Shown: positions 12,422 through 12,595 of the stretch, piece after piece | Numbering within the stretch: the first letter of the stretch is position 1 | Layout of the letters: each line of letters starts with the position of its first letter | Source: Candidatus Bipolaricaulota bacterium | Lineage (GTDB): Bacteria; Bipolaricaulota; Bipolaricaulia; Bipolaricaulales; Bipolaricaulaceae | Direction of reading: 5' to 3' | Length of the DNA: 12,595 nt | Assembly: GCA_025060555.1 (NCBI GenBank) | Contig: JANXBC010000033.1 | Coordinates: 1 to 12,595 of the forward strand | Notes under the pieces: generated by a model | The model's input: the letters and a program-made list of their open reading frames with translations, nothing else | Databases searched by the model: none | What the model was told of the DNA's origin: nothing | Made by a program: the position numbers and the translations under genes

Positions 12422-12595
12422 CCCCGGCGAACCGAAAGAGCATCGAGGATCAAGCCGCTCCGGGTTAAGCGTTCTTTGCGACCTCGTGAGTCAGAACCGG
12501 CTTTTGGGTTGACCCAGGGCTTTGGCGAGGTATCGGCGCAGGGATTGGTAAGTTCTTCTTCGGCCACATCTTGTGGAGCTCCCTGCGGGGATCAC
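12422..12595. other. Right edge: no recognisable gene
   Basis: The last 174 bases contain no recognisable protein. On the minus strand one frame stays open from the edge to TGA at 12491-12493 (34 codons, basic, containing RRYLAKALGQP) and another to TAA at 12465-12467 (42 codons, containing ELHKMWPKKNLPI). Either could be the tail of a gene that starts beyond the window, but neither resembles HsdM or HsdS. Confidence 0.3.

Noticed and set aside
12156..12512. Plus-strand 118-codon frame at the right edge.
   Set aside because: Mostly antisense to the HsdR N-terminus, no ribosome site, and no recognisable motif.
1..12595. CRISPR arrays, insertion sequences and attachment sites.
   Set aside because: No regularly spaced repeats, no transposase or integrase motifs, and no repeat copy of a tRNA 3' end were seen on reading both strands.

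Overview
The window is compact bacterial DNA, GC-rich at roughly 60% by eye. It holds thirteen confident or likely protein genes, one doubtful 19-codon mini-ORF and two tRNA genes. Several signs suggest a streamlined, possibly thermophilic, deep-branching diderm: a TrmB with a long C-terminal extension, a LysW-like zinc ribbon, ATGA/GTGA-type gene overlaps, tail-to-tail overlapping genes, and promoters placed so close to start codons that some mRNAs may be leaderless. Bipolaricaulota/OP1-like, Thermotogae-like or Deinococcus-Thermus-like lineages are candidates. This is inference; nothing in the window fixes the taxon.

Layout, left to right. (1) 42-1795 (+): trmB (tRNA m7G46 methyltransferase), whose stop overlaps the start of an exported, beta-rich protein of unknown function. 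(2) 1792-2664 (-): a ROK-family sugar kinase, divergent from (3) 2724-4208 (+): a pyrimidine-nucleoside phosphorylase followed by a 52-aa acidic helical protein and a strong intrinsic terminator. (4) 4296-4604 (+): a small membrane protein whose end overlaps that of a TauE/SafE permease (4598-5356, -). (5) 5410-6350 (+): a near-consensus sigma-70 promoter with a perfect palindrome at its predicted start site, a Lys-rich mini-ORF, a LysW-like zinc-ribbon protein, an intrinsic terminator, and trmH (tRNA Gm18 methyltransferase) starting directly after the terminator's T-run. (6) 6389-6564 (+): tRNA-Cys(GCA) and tRNA-Val(GAC). (7) 6705-8622 (+): a two-gene operon of secreted proteins, one with an internally duplicated domain and one resembling C39/papain-fold cysteine peptidases. 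(8) 8661-12377 (-): an overlapping hsdR, YgjP-like metallohydrolase and radC operon, with a candidate promoter just before hsdR.

The strongest anomaly is in HsdR. It keeps its nuclease residues and helicase motifs I to IV, but the segment that normally carries helicase motifs V and VI is cleanly absent in frame. The enzyme is therefore probably not a working DNA translocase, unless the gap is an assembly error. No hsdM or hsdS is visible. The other two less explained loci are the secreted duplicated-domain/C39-like pair and the LysW-like locus, where the zinc ribbon lacks the usual C-terminal EDWGE tail and is preceded by a Lys-rich mini-ORF and a promoter palindrome.
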